A stretch of DNA of 50,378 nucleotides, taken from assembly GCA_000380225.1 (NCBI GenBank), contig KB904821.1, positions 1,376,031-1,426,408 on the forward strand, in the 5' to 3' direction. Positions 25,406 through 34,340 of the stretch are shown here, in pieces. The DNA is from a filamentous cyanobacterium ESFC-1 (GTDB lineage Bacteria; Cyanobacteriota; Cyanobacteriia; Cyanobacteriales; Spirulinaceae). The translations under genes were made by a program, and so were the position numbers. The number at the start of each line of letters is the position of its first letter. The stretch's first letter is position 1. The notes below the pieces were generated by a model. It was not told the DNA's origin, ran no database searches, and saw only the letters and a list, made by a program, of their open reading frames with translations.

Positions 25406-26572
25406 TTAGGTTTCAGAAACCGTATCCACTTGGGGGTTACGCATCTTTTCCCAAAGCTGGTTATATTGTTGATTCGCCCTTTCAGGTAAAGGTTCGATAA
25501 TCTCGCTATCGGGAAATGCCGCCAGACTTTGCCGAACAAAAGCATTATCGCGTAAATCTTCAGGCAGGCGATCGCCCTCGGTGGTTAGTAAGATTGGTGA
25601 TAATCCATCAGTCCACAGGGAAATTTCCCAAGCCGGGTTTTCTTGCCAACAATAATTCATCCATTGCTGCGAAACGGTTTGTTGCGTCTCAGACATATCT
25701 AGATTCGGTTGTACCCACAAATCCAGCCAAGTTGCTGTCCCTGAAGCCGGAACAATCACTTCAATGTCTCGATAGCGTTGTTGTAGGGGCAGAATATCAT
25801 TAGACCAGCCGACGGTTGCCCAAACATCATCTAACACCAAAGGCTGTAAATAATGAGTCGAACTGTAAAACTTAACCTGTTGATTCAGTTGGGCTAATTC
25901 TGCTTCTAAATTGGGAATTTTCCCTAAATCCGTTTCGTTGTAACTGTAGCCCAACTTTTTCAGGGTCAAGCCGATAATTTCTCGCGGTTGATTGACCACA
26001 GACACACGATTTTTAAGCTCATCTCGCCACAAATCCTGCCAATCTTGAGGAAACCAACCCAACTTTTCAAATTGCGGGCGATTGTAAGCAATAACGGTGC
26101 TACCAAACCGATAAGGCGCACCCCAAACCTGCCCCTTTTCCGGGCGCGTTACATATTGTTGGAACTGGGGCGGTAACTGCTGCCATTGAGGAATAGTATC
26201 AACCGCTACTGTTTGGATTAAATTCTGGGCGATCGCGTCCTCAAACCAATAATTACCCAATGTGACTAACTGGGCAATTTCGGCTTCTTTTGAGCCAATG
26301 AAGGGGAGATTTTGCCAAAAAGCCCTCTCTGGCGTATCATCCTTTTCCTGCCAGAGTTCTAAGCGATTATAAAGAGTCTCGAAATTAGTTTCTAGCAAAA
26401 ATTTGAGGGAAGTTTCCGGGATTTCGCGTCGAAATCTTCCTAATAATTGCGGCGGGATCGAGCGATTTAACACTAAAACTTTTACAGCCGGATTAGCCTC
26501 ACACCCTGCCAAAAAAGGGGATGCACAGGTTGTTAACACAGCGTAACGTAAAAAAGAACGACGACTCAACAT
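25406..26572 (-). CDS. Extracellular solute-binding lipoprotein (PotD-like)
   Basis: A 388-residue protein starting with SRRSFLRY, a twin-arginine motif, followed by a lipobox LAGC (Cys24). The mature part resembles periplasmic polyamine-binding proteins of ABC importers (VWGAPYRFGSTVIAYNRPQF, AEIAQLVTLGNYWFEDAIAQNLIQ, DDVWATVGWSN), as in PotD. No permease or ATPase gene is adjacent, so the substrate and transport partner are unknown. The same-strand M20 gene follows. Upstream lies a short perfect inverted repeat (26582-26597). Confidence 0.85.
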   Translation of the reverse strand: MLSRRSFLRYAVLTTCASPFLAGCEANPAVKVLVLNRSIPPQLLGRFRREIPETSLKFLLETNFETLYNRLELWQEKDDTPERAFWQNLPFIGSKEAEIAQLVTLGNYWFEDAIAQNLIQTVAVDTIPQWQQLPPQFQQYVTRPEKGQVWGAPYRFGSTVIAYNRPQFEKLGWFPQDWQDLWRDELKNRVSVVNQPREIIGLTLKKLGYSYNETDLGKIPNLEAELAQLNQQVKFYSSTHYLQPLVLDDVWATVGWSNDILPLQQRYRDIEVIVPASGTATWLDLWVQPNLDMSETQQTVSQQWMNYCWQENPAWEISLWTDGLSPILLTTEGDRLPEDLRDNAFVRQSLAAFPDSEIIEPLPERANQQYNQLWEKMRNPQVDTVSET

Positions 26573-26581
26573 TTTTTTACT

Positions 26582-26597
26582 AAAGTTAAATAACTTT
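26582..26597. promoter_or_regulatory. Inverted repeat in the divergent spacer
   Basis: AAAGTTA and TAACTTT are separated by two bases, ten bases before the solute-binding protein start and about 107 before the divergent coiled-coil gene. Possible operator; AT-rich context makes chance occurrence likely. Confidence 0.3.
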
Positions 26598-26703
26598 GAT
26601 TCCTTGCTAAATTTTAAAAAGTTAAATGAATCCGCACAGATTCCCGATTTAGTTTAATGGCACATAGCATAAAGAAGAACGCTTTTTTGAAGGCCGATGC
26701 TAT

Positions 26704-27087
26704 ATGAATGTACTGCATGAAGATATTGTTGCCCTCGACCGTAAAATTGACGGATTATATGCCGTTGTCGAACAACTCAGCCAGCAAATGGCTGTCCTGA
26801 TTGCTCGCGAACCCGAATGCCCTCCTGTTACCCCCCCACTCAATCTTGCTCCGAAGCCTCAGCCTAAAGCGCCTCAAACCCGACATTGGCAGAGCGTCAT
26901 GGGTCATAAAGACGTTTTGATGGACGAAAGCGACTGGAAACAAGTCTTTGAGCTAGAATCCGAACCCCAAGTGATTTCTAGCGAGTTGCAAGTACGCCGA
27001 CTCACGGCTCAAGTGACTGCCGCTTACAACCGTATTGCCGCCCTCGAAGAACAACTCCTCGCTCATCGATCGCACAATTCCCTGTAG
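26704..27087 (+). CDS. Conserved hypothetical with two coiled-coil ends
   Basis: A 127-residue protein: a leucine-rich N-terminal coiled coil (DIVALDRKIDGLYAVVEQLS), a proline-rich linker (PECPPVTPPL then PKPQPKAP), a short conserved-looking RHWQSVMGHKDVLMDESDWK, and a C-terminal coiled coil (VTAAYNRIAALEEQLLAHRS). No known domain. The layout suggests a scaffold or oligomer. ATG at 26704; no clear operon partner, since cobT is convergent. Confidence 0.7.
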   Translation: MNVLHEDIVALDRKIDGLYAVVEQLSQQMAVLIAREPECPPVTPPLNLAPKPQPKAPQTRHWQSVMGHKDVLMDESDWKQVFELESEPQVISSELQVRRLTAQVTAAYNRIAALEEQLLAHRSHNSL

Positions 27088-27190
27088 CGATCGCGGCAAT
27101 TTCGACCCAGAACGATTGAGAAAAAATCTTCTCCCTCTGGGAGATGAAAAATCGCCGCTCTTGATTCATTTTACTGCCGTTTTCAGCTTA

Positions 27191-28330
27191 CTATTGCCGA
27201 GGCAATGGGCTGTAGGTTTGAGCAATCAAAGCTTCGATTGCTGCTAGAAACTGAGTTGAAGTCCAACCCCCATGAAGATGCACCGCGATCGCACAGCCCC
27301 CCGCGCCCACCCCCTCTTTAACATACCCTTGTTCGTAGGCGCGTAAAGGCTCGTAAGACGAAGCCGTAAAATCAAGCTGCGTCGCCAACAACGGCACATC
27401 CCCGATCGCTTCAGCGAGTCCCGGCGTGTCTCCCGTTCGATCTTCACTCACCCAACGGGTTGTCCCTACCACAACATTTTCCGGTCGCCACGATAAACCG
27501 TAAACCGTCCCCAAGCGCTGCATTAAAGCATACACCGCCAGCATTTGGGTTCCCCCGGCTAATAAAACCCCTGTGGTGCGGCTGATTGCCAGGGCGATCG
27601 CCGCCGCCGCCATTTGCATCGGGTCCCCCACCGCCGCCACCAACCCCATCGGATCGACCTTTTCCGGGATTGGCCACAGTTGGGCTTGTATCAAGCCCTG
27701 CTGCACGATTTGGGCTTTCTGAGCGTGATTGCATTGGGGATGAGAACTGTTGACCTTGCCCACCGCTTCAATCCCCAACCCCGTTAAAACGCTCAACGCT
27801 GTGGTTGTCCCCCCCACCACACATTCACTCAAAATTAGATAACTGTCTTGGTGTTCTCGCGCCCACTTTTCCCCCCAGGCCCAACCCGCCTCAAAAAGCC
27901 GTTTAACCGTGGCTAAGGGCAAAGCCGCCCCCGTGGTCAAACAGCGAGCCGGAGCGCCATTTAGCCCCGTTACCGGGACGCTAGGAGCATGAACCAACCC
28001 GGCATCCAAAAGGTGAATGGGCATTTGTAACCTCGCGATCGCGGCCCGACTTATCAGCGCCGGGGACACGCCCGCCGTCAGGGGCGGTAAGGGATATTTC
28101 GGATGGGGTTGCGCCCCCAACGCCAAAAACTCCGCATCCGCTAAAGCCGTATAAGCGCGATCGCCCGGAGTCGCCCCCGCCGCCGAAATCCCTGGGATTA
28201 ACCCCGTTTCAGTAAAGCCCAACACACAAGCATAATGAGGCGATTGCGGTTTTCTGGCCTGTAACCATTGTTGGGCGCGAGATTGGTTTTGGTAGGTTTT
28301 AATGAACAATGTATAATTAATAATTAACAA
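27191..28330 (-). CDS. cobT: Nicotinate mononucleotide-dependent phosphoribosyltransferase
   Basis: A 379-residue protein of the cyanobacterial/archaeal CobT group: FTETGLIPGISAAGATPGDR near the start, PVTGLNGAPARCLTTGAAL, SECVVGGTTTALSVLTGLG, DPMQMAAAAIALAIS, LLAGGTQMLAVYAL. It activates the lower base of cobalamin by moving ribose phosphate from nicotinate mononucleotide, forming the alpha-ribazole side. The frame opens at TTG 28330 inside AT-rich repeats, which supply MLIINYTLFI; another TTG at 28309 is possible, and no ATG precedes the domain. It works in the same pathway as the cobA half of the gene at 1406. Confidence 0.9.
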   Translation of the reverse strand: MLIINYTLFIKTYQNQSRAQQWLQARKPQSPHYACVLGFTETGLIPGISAAGATPGDRAYTALADAEFLALGAQPHPKYPLPPLTAGVSPALISRAAIARLQMPIHLLDAGLVHAPSVPVTGLNGAPARCLTTGAALPLATVKRLFEAGWAWGEKWAREHQDSYLILSECVVGGTTTALSVLTGLGIEAVGKVNSSHPQCNHAQKAQIVQQGLIQAQLWPIPEKVDPMGLVAAVGDPMQMAAAAIALAISRTTGVLLAGGTQMLAVYALMQRLGTVYGLSWRPENVVVGTTRWVSEDRTGDTPGLAEAIGDVPLLATQLDFTASSYEPLRAYEQGYVKEGVGAGGCAIAVHLHGGWTSTQFLAAIEALIAQTYSPLPRQ

Positions 28331-28584
28331 TGTACAATTAACAATGTATAATTAATAATTAATAATGTACAATTAACAATGTATAATTAATAATTAATAA
28401 TGTACAATTAACAATGTATAATTAATAATTAACAATGTATAATTAACAATGTACAATTATTAATTAATAATTAGCAATGTACCCTGTTGAGATCGGGGTG
28501 CGAAGCCTAAGCAATGAACAATTAACAATTTATTTTTATTAACCAATAACCAACAACCAACAACCAGCAACTAATAACTAATAA
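28303..28584. repeat. AT-rich tandem repeats followed by heptads, upstream of cobT
   Basis: Units such as ACAATGTATAATTAATAATT and AATGTACAATTA repeat with variations to about 28485, then a short unique stretch, then CCAATAA/CCAACAA heptads at ~28536-28570. Both repeat kinds also occur at 1136-1405. The arrays run into the 3' end of the DUF2232 gene (stop at 28578). Confidence 0.9.
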
Positions 28585-29324
28585 TCATATTCAATAATAG
28601 TTTGTACCCATCCAGGGGGGCGAGGAATGGGGTTTCCCAGGCGGTCGAGTAATAGTAACGCCACCAAATGAACCACCAACAAATAGATTAAATTATTCAC
28701 TAAAACCATAATCAGCGCGATCGCCTGCACCAACCAAGGATCGGGTTGTGCCAAAACCCCCAAGCGAATAAACACCCAACTGGCGAAAGTTGTAATTTGA
28801 TTAATCGAATACTGCCACAAATCTTCCCCCAACAAAATCGACAGTAACCAAAAGCGAAAGAAAAAGCCAATCGAGCCTAAAAGCGTTCCCAAACCAATCG
28901 AAATTGCCCAATTTAAGCCCCGTCGCCAACAAGCCCCCAACTGCACCCCCAAGAAACCAAAAGGAATCAAAAACATAACGCTGCGATTAGGCCCCATCAA
29001 AATTGACAGCAACAAAGTCGCCACCAACGTTGCCATCCAAGCGGCCCTTGCCCCTCGCCGTAAATACACAAAAGCAATGGGAATCGCAAAGAAAATTCGC
29101 AATAGCGGCCCCAAGGGGAAATAGTAATTAATCAGCCAGATTAAGCTTGCTGTACTGGCTAAAAACGCCGTTTCGACTAAAATCGCCGTTTCTCCTGTTT
29201 TTAATGGAGTGGGCGGCACCACGGCGGGGGGGCGAGATGAAACTTCGGCATCGGCATCAAAATCTTCGAGATCGACCCAATTAGGATCGTCAGGTTGGGC
29301 TTGGGATTGGTCTTCAGTCGTCAT
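28578..29324 (-). CDS. DUF2232 family membrane protein
   Basis: A 248-residue protein: an acidic cytoplasmic start (WVDLEDFDADAEV), then six to seven membrane helices beginning at TAILVETAFLASTASLIWLI and including LLRIFFAIPIAFVYLRRG and GFLGVQLGACWRRG. This is the DUF2232 (YybS-like) pattern, membrane proteins of unknown role. It ends in YDY with the stop codon inside the heptad array. The Crp/Fnr gene ends 10 bases upstream on the same strand, so they form a likely operon. Confidence 0.85.
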   Translation of the reverse strand: MTTEDQSQAQPDDPNWVDLEDFDADAEVSSRPPAVVPPTPLKTGETAILVETAFLASTASLIWLINYYFPLGPLLRIFFAIPIAFVYLRRGARAAWMATLVATLLLSILMGPNRSVMFLIPFGFLGVQLGACWRRGLNWAISIGLGTLLGSIGFFFRFWLLSILLGEDLWQYSINQITTFASWVFIRLGVLAQPDPWLVQAIALIMVLVNNLIYLLVVHLVALLLLDRLGNPIPRPPGWVQTIIEYDY

Positions 29325-29334
29325 GGCCAGCAGT

Positions 29335-30039
29335 TTAGGTGATAATTCGCTCTAGGGCTTGAATGTCAGGGATTCTTAAAATATCTTGTTCCCGCGCAAT
29401 CAAACTCTTTTTTTCGAGTTTGGTGAGGACTCGCGTCACGGTTTCGCGGGCTAGTCCACTCAAGCTACTTAATTCTCGGTGGGGCAGATTGGGAATTTCT
29501 GTGCCTTGGGCGGCTTGTTTGCCTTGGCCTTCGGCCAGAAACAACAAAGTATCTGCCACGCGGGACATACTATCGGCTTCTCGCAAGCGCAAGCGACGGT
29601 TCACTTGCCGTAAGCGAGTCGCCATCAGTTGAGCCAAACGCACCCCCGCCAGGGGTTCAGAATGAATCAAAGCCACAAAATCTTGAGCCGGGACGCTGCT
29701 AATTTTGGTGGGAGTTAGGGTAATTACATCCGTAGAGCGCGGCACTTCGTCGAGGGCGGCCATTTCGCCGAATAATTCGCCTTTGCCAATGATATTGAGG
29801 GTAACTTCCTTGCCATCGAGGTTGTAAGTCCGAATTTTCACCCAGCCATCCAAAATAAAGTAAACTGAGCCGCCCCAATCGTTTTCGAGCAAAATAACTT
29901 GATTAGAAGGGTGCATCCGGGTCACAGCATGGCAAGTGGCTTTTTCCATTAATTCATCAGGTAAGCCTTTAAAAAAGGGAGTCGCACGGATTAAATCTAG
30001 GTCGGAGTTGGGGTCGCGGGGACTGTAACGGTCTTCCAT
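29335..30039 (-). CDS. Crp/Fnr family transcriptional regulator
   Basis: A 234-residue protein: a cyclic-nucleotide-binding beta barrel (~25-130) with GGSVYFILDGWVKIRT, GKGELFGEMAALDEVPRSTDV (the GE...R-S/T phosphate-binding cassette, with Glu and Arg present), a dimer helix, and a C-terminal winged helix with LSSLSGLARETVTRVLTKLEKK as recognition helix. The intact cassette makes cAMP binding plausible, as for SyCRP1-type proteins; it is not NtcA. ATG 30039 is preferred to TTG 30051. It heads an operon with the DUF2232 gene. A cyclase that could supply cAMP is at 7862. Confidence 0.9.
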   Translation of the reverse strand: MEDRYSPRDPNSDLDLIRATPFFKGLPDELMEKATCHAVTRMHPSNQVILLENDWGGSVYFILDGWVKIRTYNLDGKEVTLNIIGKGELFGEMAALDEVPRSTDVITLTPTKISSVPAQDFVALIHSEPLAGVRLAQLMATRLRQVNRRLRLREADSMSRVADTLLFLAEGQGKQAAQGTEIPNLPHRELSSLSGLARETVTRVLTKLEKKSLIAREQDILRIPDIQALERIIT

Positions 30040-30504
30040 GAGCCAGAGCAATTGAGATTAACGCTTTTGTTTCGCATCGCCAGAAATTCAGATCGATCCC
30101 CAATGGGGCTACTGTTGGCCAATCGGGATTAGGAACAGTCTTCTCAGGAAAAAATCTGAATTCCTGATATTAAATCGGGGTTGTGTTTTCATCATGGCAA
30201 AAATTGGGGTTAGGTCGTGTCCGCACGCGGATCGAATCTCAAACTAAAAGTTCTAGTCAACCCCAGGGCGATCGCGCCACCTTCAGATGAAATCAAGGAT
30301 TTCCCACCTTTGATTCAAAGATGTTCGTGCGAGTCACCCCAATTCAAGATACAAAAGATACACAGTTATTATGCGCTATTGTTGACTTCCTTGTGCGATC
30401 GCCATCAAATGGTATAAGAAGGAAAAGCAAGTGGGTCACGGTTCATCCGTCGATTTGTTTGTTTTGTTGCATCTGGCCTAAGAGATAATCCCCTAAAACC
30501 TGCC
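30040..30504. other. 465 bp spacer between divergent genes
   Basis: No credible gene: the only longer frames are short, lack domains and have atypical composition. A weak distant inverted pair (AGAAATTCAGA near 30083, TCTGAATTCCT near 30155) is seen. The region should hold the promoters of the Crp/Fnr gene and of the acidic coiled-coil gene. Confidence 0.6.
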
Positions 30505-32298
30505 GTGACTGCCAATCCGCAAGTACAATCCCTCATTGCCGAACTCGATCGCTTGAGCGCGATCGCCTCTGAAGAAGAAACGGCCCCTGTTCCCGCCGAG
30601 TTTTTACAACGCCTGCGGGACGTATTAGTGGCTCGTAATGCCGCCTCAGCCGACGTTAACGCCGACGCGATCGCCCAAGCGGTGGTCGAACGACTGCATC
30701 ATCGCAGTATAGACCCCCAACCCACCCCAGCCCCCGAGGTGACGGCGTTGCGCCAACAGCGAGACCTCCTCCACCGGGAAGTCCAAAACTTAGAAGCCCA
30801 CCGCCAACAACTGATTGCCGAATTTTTACAAGTTTTGTTAAGTCGCGTCAGCGAAACCCTCAAACAAGAAATCAGCCAAACGGTAGAAAGCATCGAAAGT
30901 CAGTTTTTGCACGCGATCGCGCCCCCCGCCGAAAACACCACCGCCAACGCCGTTGCCCTGACCGATTTGCCCGGCAACCCCACCCAACGCCTCGAACAAC
31001 TCAAATATCTCCAACAGGAATCCGACCGCCTGTTTATGACCCTCGATAGCACCTTTCATACGGTGTTCGATACCCTCCAAAAAGACCTCAACAGCTATCA
31101 AGAAGCCCTCTCGCAAGGCTCGGCTCGGTTGTACGACCTCGCCCAACCCAATCCCACTCCCACTCCCCCCCCTACCGACCCTGAAACCCCCTTAGCGCTG
31201 CCCCTCGACTTACAAGAAACCGAAAAAGAAGCCAACGAAGAAGTAGAACCCAGCCCAACTTATCCGGGTGTTACGCCCGTGCAACTCCCCGAACAGGAAA
31301 TACAAGAAATGTTGTATCCCTTTCCGGGTATGGAACTGCCCAATGCCAACGACGAAATCATAACCGAATCCCCAACTGAACCCGCCACCGAATCCATCGA
31401 CGTAGAAGCGATGGATGAATCGGAAATTGATGCGTTGTTGCAACTCGATGAAGCCAACGCCACCGAAAATCCCGAAAAGGCCGCCTCAGCCCAACCTTGG
31501 GAAAACTCCCTATTTGGGGAAGATGCCGTAACCCCGCCGCCTGAATCCCCCCCGACGGAGGAATCGCGGGCATCTGAAAGCGAAGTCTCAACGCCGGTTG
31601 AATTGTCCCTCGACGAAGCCGACAGCACCGAAGAACAACTTTTTGGCGAAACCGAAACCGAAACCGAACCCGAACCCCCCGAAGCCACCACCGCCGGAGT
31701 CGTCGAACAGGAACTTTTTAGGGAACCGACAACTGCTGTCTCCGTAGAAACCCCGACTCCTCCCGAACCCGAACCCACGGCGGCCAACCCTGAAGTGACT
31801 ACCACCACCACCACCGCCCCAACCATTAAAGAAACCATTTCCTCTCTGACGGAGTTACTCGAACAAGCTTATGTAGAAGAAGACGAAGACAACGAACTCA
31901 CCCCCTTTACTCCGGTTCCCGTGGGGGAAAATTTATGGGCGACCACAGAAACCGAAGCGAACCCGTCTCCGGCGGTGTCGAGCAACCTCGACTCAGAACA
32001 ACTCGAACAACTCAACGAAGATTTACAACGTTTTCAAGCGGGCAGCGAATCTGAAGACCCCGCGGCCCCATCTTCGGAGGTGGAGAGCGTTCCGGCGGAG
32101 TTGATGGGAGAAGACTTAGAACAGGTTTCGATGGAATCTCTCGACTCTGACCCCGAGGAAGATATGTGGGCTGAAACCCCAGTCGAAACTCCCTCAGAAG
32201 ACCTGAAAATGCCCGCCGAGATTAACCCCGAACCTTGGAGTGGTTCAACTCCTGCCGATCCTGAGTCATTGGCCGATGACTCCGATCGCTCATCATGA
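30505..32298 (+). CDS. Acidic, low-complexity protein with N-terminal coiled coil
   Basis: A 597-residue protein starting with GTG at 30505. Residues ~1-210 are helical and coiled-coil (LRQQRDLLHREVQNLEAHRQ, then VLLSRVSETLKQEISQTVES and ESDRLFMTLDSTFHTVFDTL). Residues ~215-597 are very rich in Glu, Pro, Thr and Ser and carry repeated short words such as E-LFGE and ENLWA/EPWS near tryptophans, so it is probably disordered and strongly acidic. Its stop overlaps the ATG of the Hsp70-like gene by 4 bases (ATGA), implying coupled translation and a partner role. No known family recognised. Confidence 0.85.
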   Translation: MTANPQVQSLIAELDRLSAIASEEETAPVPAEFLQRLRDVLVARNAASADVNADAIAQAVVERLHHRSIDPQPTPAPEVTALRQQRDLLHREVQNLEAHRQQLIAEFLQVLLSRVSETLKQEISQTVESIESQFLHAIAPPAENTTANAVALTDLPGNPTQRLEQLKYLQQESDRLFMTLDSTFHTVFDTLQKDLNSYQEALSQGSARLYDLAQPNPTPTPPPTDPETPLALPLDLQETEKEANEEVEPSPTYPGVTPVQLPEQEIQEMLYPFPGMELPNANDEIITESPTEPATESIDVEAMDESEIDALLQLDEANATENPEKAASAQPWENSLFGEDAVTPPPESPPTEESRASESEVSTPVELSLDEADSTEEQLFGETETETEPEPPEATTAGVVEQELFREPTTAVSVETPTPPEPEPTAANPEVTTTTTTAPTIKETISSLTELLEQAYVEEDEDNELTPFTPVPVGENLWATTETEANPSPAVSSNLDSEQLEQLNEDLQRFQAGSESEDPAAPSSEVESVPAELMGEDLEQVSMESLDSDPEEDMWAETPVETPSEDLKMPAEINPEPWSGSTPADPESLADDSDRSS

Positions 32299-33947
32299 GC
32301 CAGACCAATTGGTATTTGGGTTTAGATGCCGGGATGTGCCACTGGCGGGCAGTTTGGAGCGATGGCGATCGCGCTGTATTTTGGCAGGATGCCCCAGGTC
32401 AACTGCAATTCCCGGCGGTGGCTTATCTGGATGTGCGGGAAACTTCTGGCACTCGTTTTCCCCTGGGGGAAGCGGCCCTTGAGGCCATGGATCGCAAAGA
32501 AGGGGTATTGCTCGATCGGTTTAAGCCTTATTTACAAGCCACGATTCCGTTTTATGACCGCAGTGGGCAACGTTGGGAACCCCGCTTGCAAATGTACGGC
32601 CAGCCCCAGGTGTCTTTATATTGGCTGCAACGGGTGATACAAGCGCTGTTAGAAGCCTTAAAGCCGGGGGTTGGGGATGAGACTCCTGAAGGAGTTTTCA
32701 GGGCGCAAGCGGCCCAAAATTTGGCGGGGGCGATTGTGAGTTGTCCGGCGGGGGTGAATGATGCTTATCGCTTTAATTGGCGAGAGGGGTTGTTGCGATC
32801 GCGCACGATTTCTAGTAGCGATCGCGTGTATTTCCTCGAAGAAGCGATCGCGGCGCTGTTGGGATGGTCGGGAGAAGCCCCAGAGCCGGGTTTGACGCTA
32901 ATTTTACACGCCGGAGGCGCGACGACTGAGTTGGCTTTGGTGGATTTACCCAGTCATTGGTCCCGGTTAACTCGCGATCGCTTGAGTTTGCGGAGTTTTG
33001 CTTATGCCGGGGAGGGGATTGTTGAGGATATTTTTTATCAGTTGCTTTATCCCCAATGGCTCTCGCAACCGGGATTTTTACAAGATTTGGATTTAAAAAT
33101 TCCCCAAGCGGGCTGTCCCGATGCACCCCGGCGAGATTTGGCGCGATCGCAGTTGCGCTCTTTTGCCGGGGGTTGGCGTTTACTCGAAACGGCCAAGCGG
33201 GTTTGGCCGATTTTACAAAAACAAGAGGTGCTACAAAGTACCTTGGGGGATTTAACCTGGTGCGTCCAAAAACGAGACTTTGACCGCTATGTGGTTAAAC
33301 CCTATTTAGAGGCTTTAAACGGGGAAGTCAATCGCTTATTAAGTCAAGCGGGCTTACCCAGTCAAGCCATTACCCAAGTTTTGATCGGGGGTAAGACGGG
33401 TTTGGCGTTAGCCCCGGCGCTACAAGAATGGCTGACGCTCAAATGTGACAAGGTGCGCTGTTTGAGGGCTGAACAACCGGAAATGCAAGTGGCCCGAGGG
33501 TTAGTCCGTTTACCCCAATATCCCCAACTCCTCGACGCGATCGCCCATCAATACAATGATTACTTTTTATTACGAGAACTCCTCGAAGTGCTACCGAATC
33601 GTAAAATTAGCACAGCAGAAGTCATGCAGCGTCTCGAACGTCGCGGTATTAATACCCGTCCTGTGCGCGATCGCCTCCTGACTTGGCTGAGTGGCACTTT
33701 ACCTTCGGGCTTAGTCCCAACCACCGATCGCCCGGCGTGGTTAGGGGTAACCTCTCAACAAAACCGCGATTACCAAGGCATTACGGCGGCTCCGTTGGGA
33801 CAAGCCGAAGGCGACGAATACCGCATCAACGCCAAGCAACGCCAACGCCTCTTACAATACATCGACGCTTTGGTGGCCAGCAGCGAGCAAAATCTGCATG
33901 AACCTCTGAGTAATCACTTAATTGTTTCAGATTGGGAAGAAGCGTAG
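32295..33947 (+). CDS. Divergent Hsp70/actin-fold ATPase-like protein
   Basis: A 550-residue protein with recognisable, though divergent, actin/Hsp70 motifs: phosphate-1 WYLGLDAGMCHWRAVW (~5-20), connect-1 YFLEEAIAALLGW (~180), phosphate-2 LILHAGGATTELALVDL (~200), adenosine motif VLIGGKTGLALAPALQEWL (~360) and connect-2 QPEMQVARGLVRLPQ (~400). There is no canonical Hsp70 substrate-binding domain; the last ~130 residues (RKISTAEVMQRLERRGI and later) look helical. Catalytic competence is uncertain, since several canonical Thr/Gly positions differ. It overlaps the acidic gene upstream, suggesting a dedicated two-protein complex of unknown function. Confidence 0.75.
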   Translation: MSQTNWYLGLDAGMCHWRAVWSDGDRAVFWQDAPGQLQFPAVAYLDVRETSGTRFPLGEAALEAMDRKEGVLLDRFKPYLQATIPFYDRSGQRWEPRLQMYGQPQVSLYWLQRVIQALLEALKPGVGDETPEGVFRAQAAQNLAGAIVSCPAGVNDAYRFNWREGLLRSRTISSSDRVYFLEEAIAALLGWSGEAPEPGLTLILHAGGATTELALVDLPSHWSRLTRDRLSLRSFAYAGEGIVEDIFYQLLYPQWLSQPGFLQDLDLKIPQAGCPDAPRRDLARSQLRSFAGGWRLLETAKRVWPILQKQEVLQSTLGDLTWCVQKRDFDRYVVKPYLEALNGEVNRLLSQAGLPSQAITQVLIGGKTGLALAPALQEWLTLKCDKVRCLRAEQPEMQVARGLVRLPQYPQLLDAIAHQYNDYFLLRELLEVLPNRKISTAEVMQRLERRGINTRPVRDRLLTWLSGTLPSGLVPTTDRPAWLGVTSQQNRDYQGITAAPLGQAEGDEYRINAKQRQRLLQYIDALVASSEQNLHEPLSNHLIVSDWEEA

Positions 33948-34340
33948 AGCGTCAACGGTAACGTGACCAATGAACCATAATCCTAGGTGCAAAGCGATGG
34001 GTTAAGCCAACTTGGACAAGGACACCCAGTCTCTACAGATAATTTGACCCAAATACCATCACTCCAACAAATTACTCCTCGGTATCGCAGAAGGGTGTAG
34101 TCCCGATTATGACGCTACGAGAAGCTTTCAGGGATACTGAGGGCAGGGTATCCGGGAACTCCAAAGGATAAATGACCTTTACAAAGAGTAAATACGGAGA
34201 CTTCCCTTTACTTAATCTTTACAAAGCTGTAATCCTCTATAAAGATTCAGTGAAGTTACGGGTTTACCCTGGTCTTCTCTGAGAAATCTACTTAATATAA
34301 TTCTCAGAAGACACAAAACTAAAAAGCAATTTTAATAACT
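33948..34340. other. 393 bp spacer before the sugar transferase gene
   Basis: No gene seen. A small hairpin (GGATAC 34133 with GTATCC 34149) and the direct repeat CTTTACAAAG at 34177 and 34217 are present; the last 150 bases are AT-rich and likely hold the promoter of the next gene. Confidence 0.55.
34177..34226 (+). promoter_or_regulatory. Direct repeat CTTTACAAAG, 40 bp apart
   Basis: CTTTACAAAG occurs exactly at 34177-34186 and 34217-34226, centre to centre 40 bp (about four helical turns), 115-165 bases before the sugar transferase ATG. This spacing suits a regulator bound to one face of DNA. Confidence 0.4.

Noticed and set aside
30217-30417. 66-codon frame in the spacer before the acidic protein gene
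   Set aside because: No ribosome site, no domain, and composition unlike the neighbouring genes. Treated as noncoding.
31260-31838. Ser/Val/Gly-rich frame on the reverse strand of the acidic protein gene
   Set aside because: It mirrors the Glu/Pro/Thr codon bias of the acidic gene. The forward gene is supported by the coupled overlap with the next gene.
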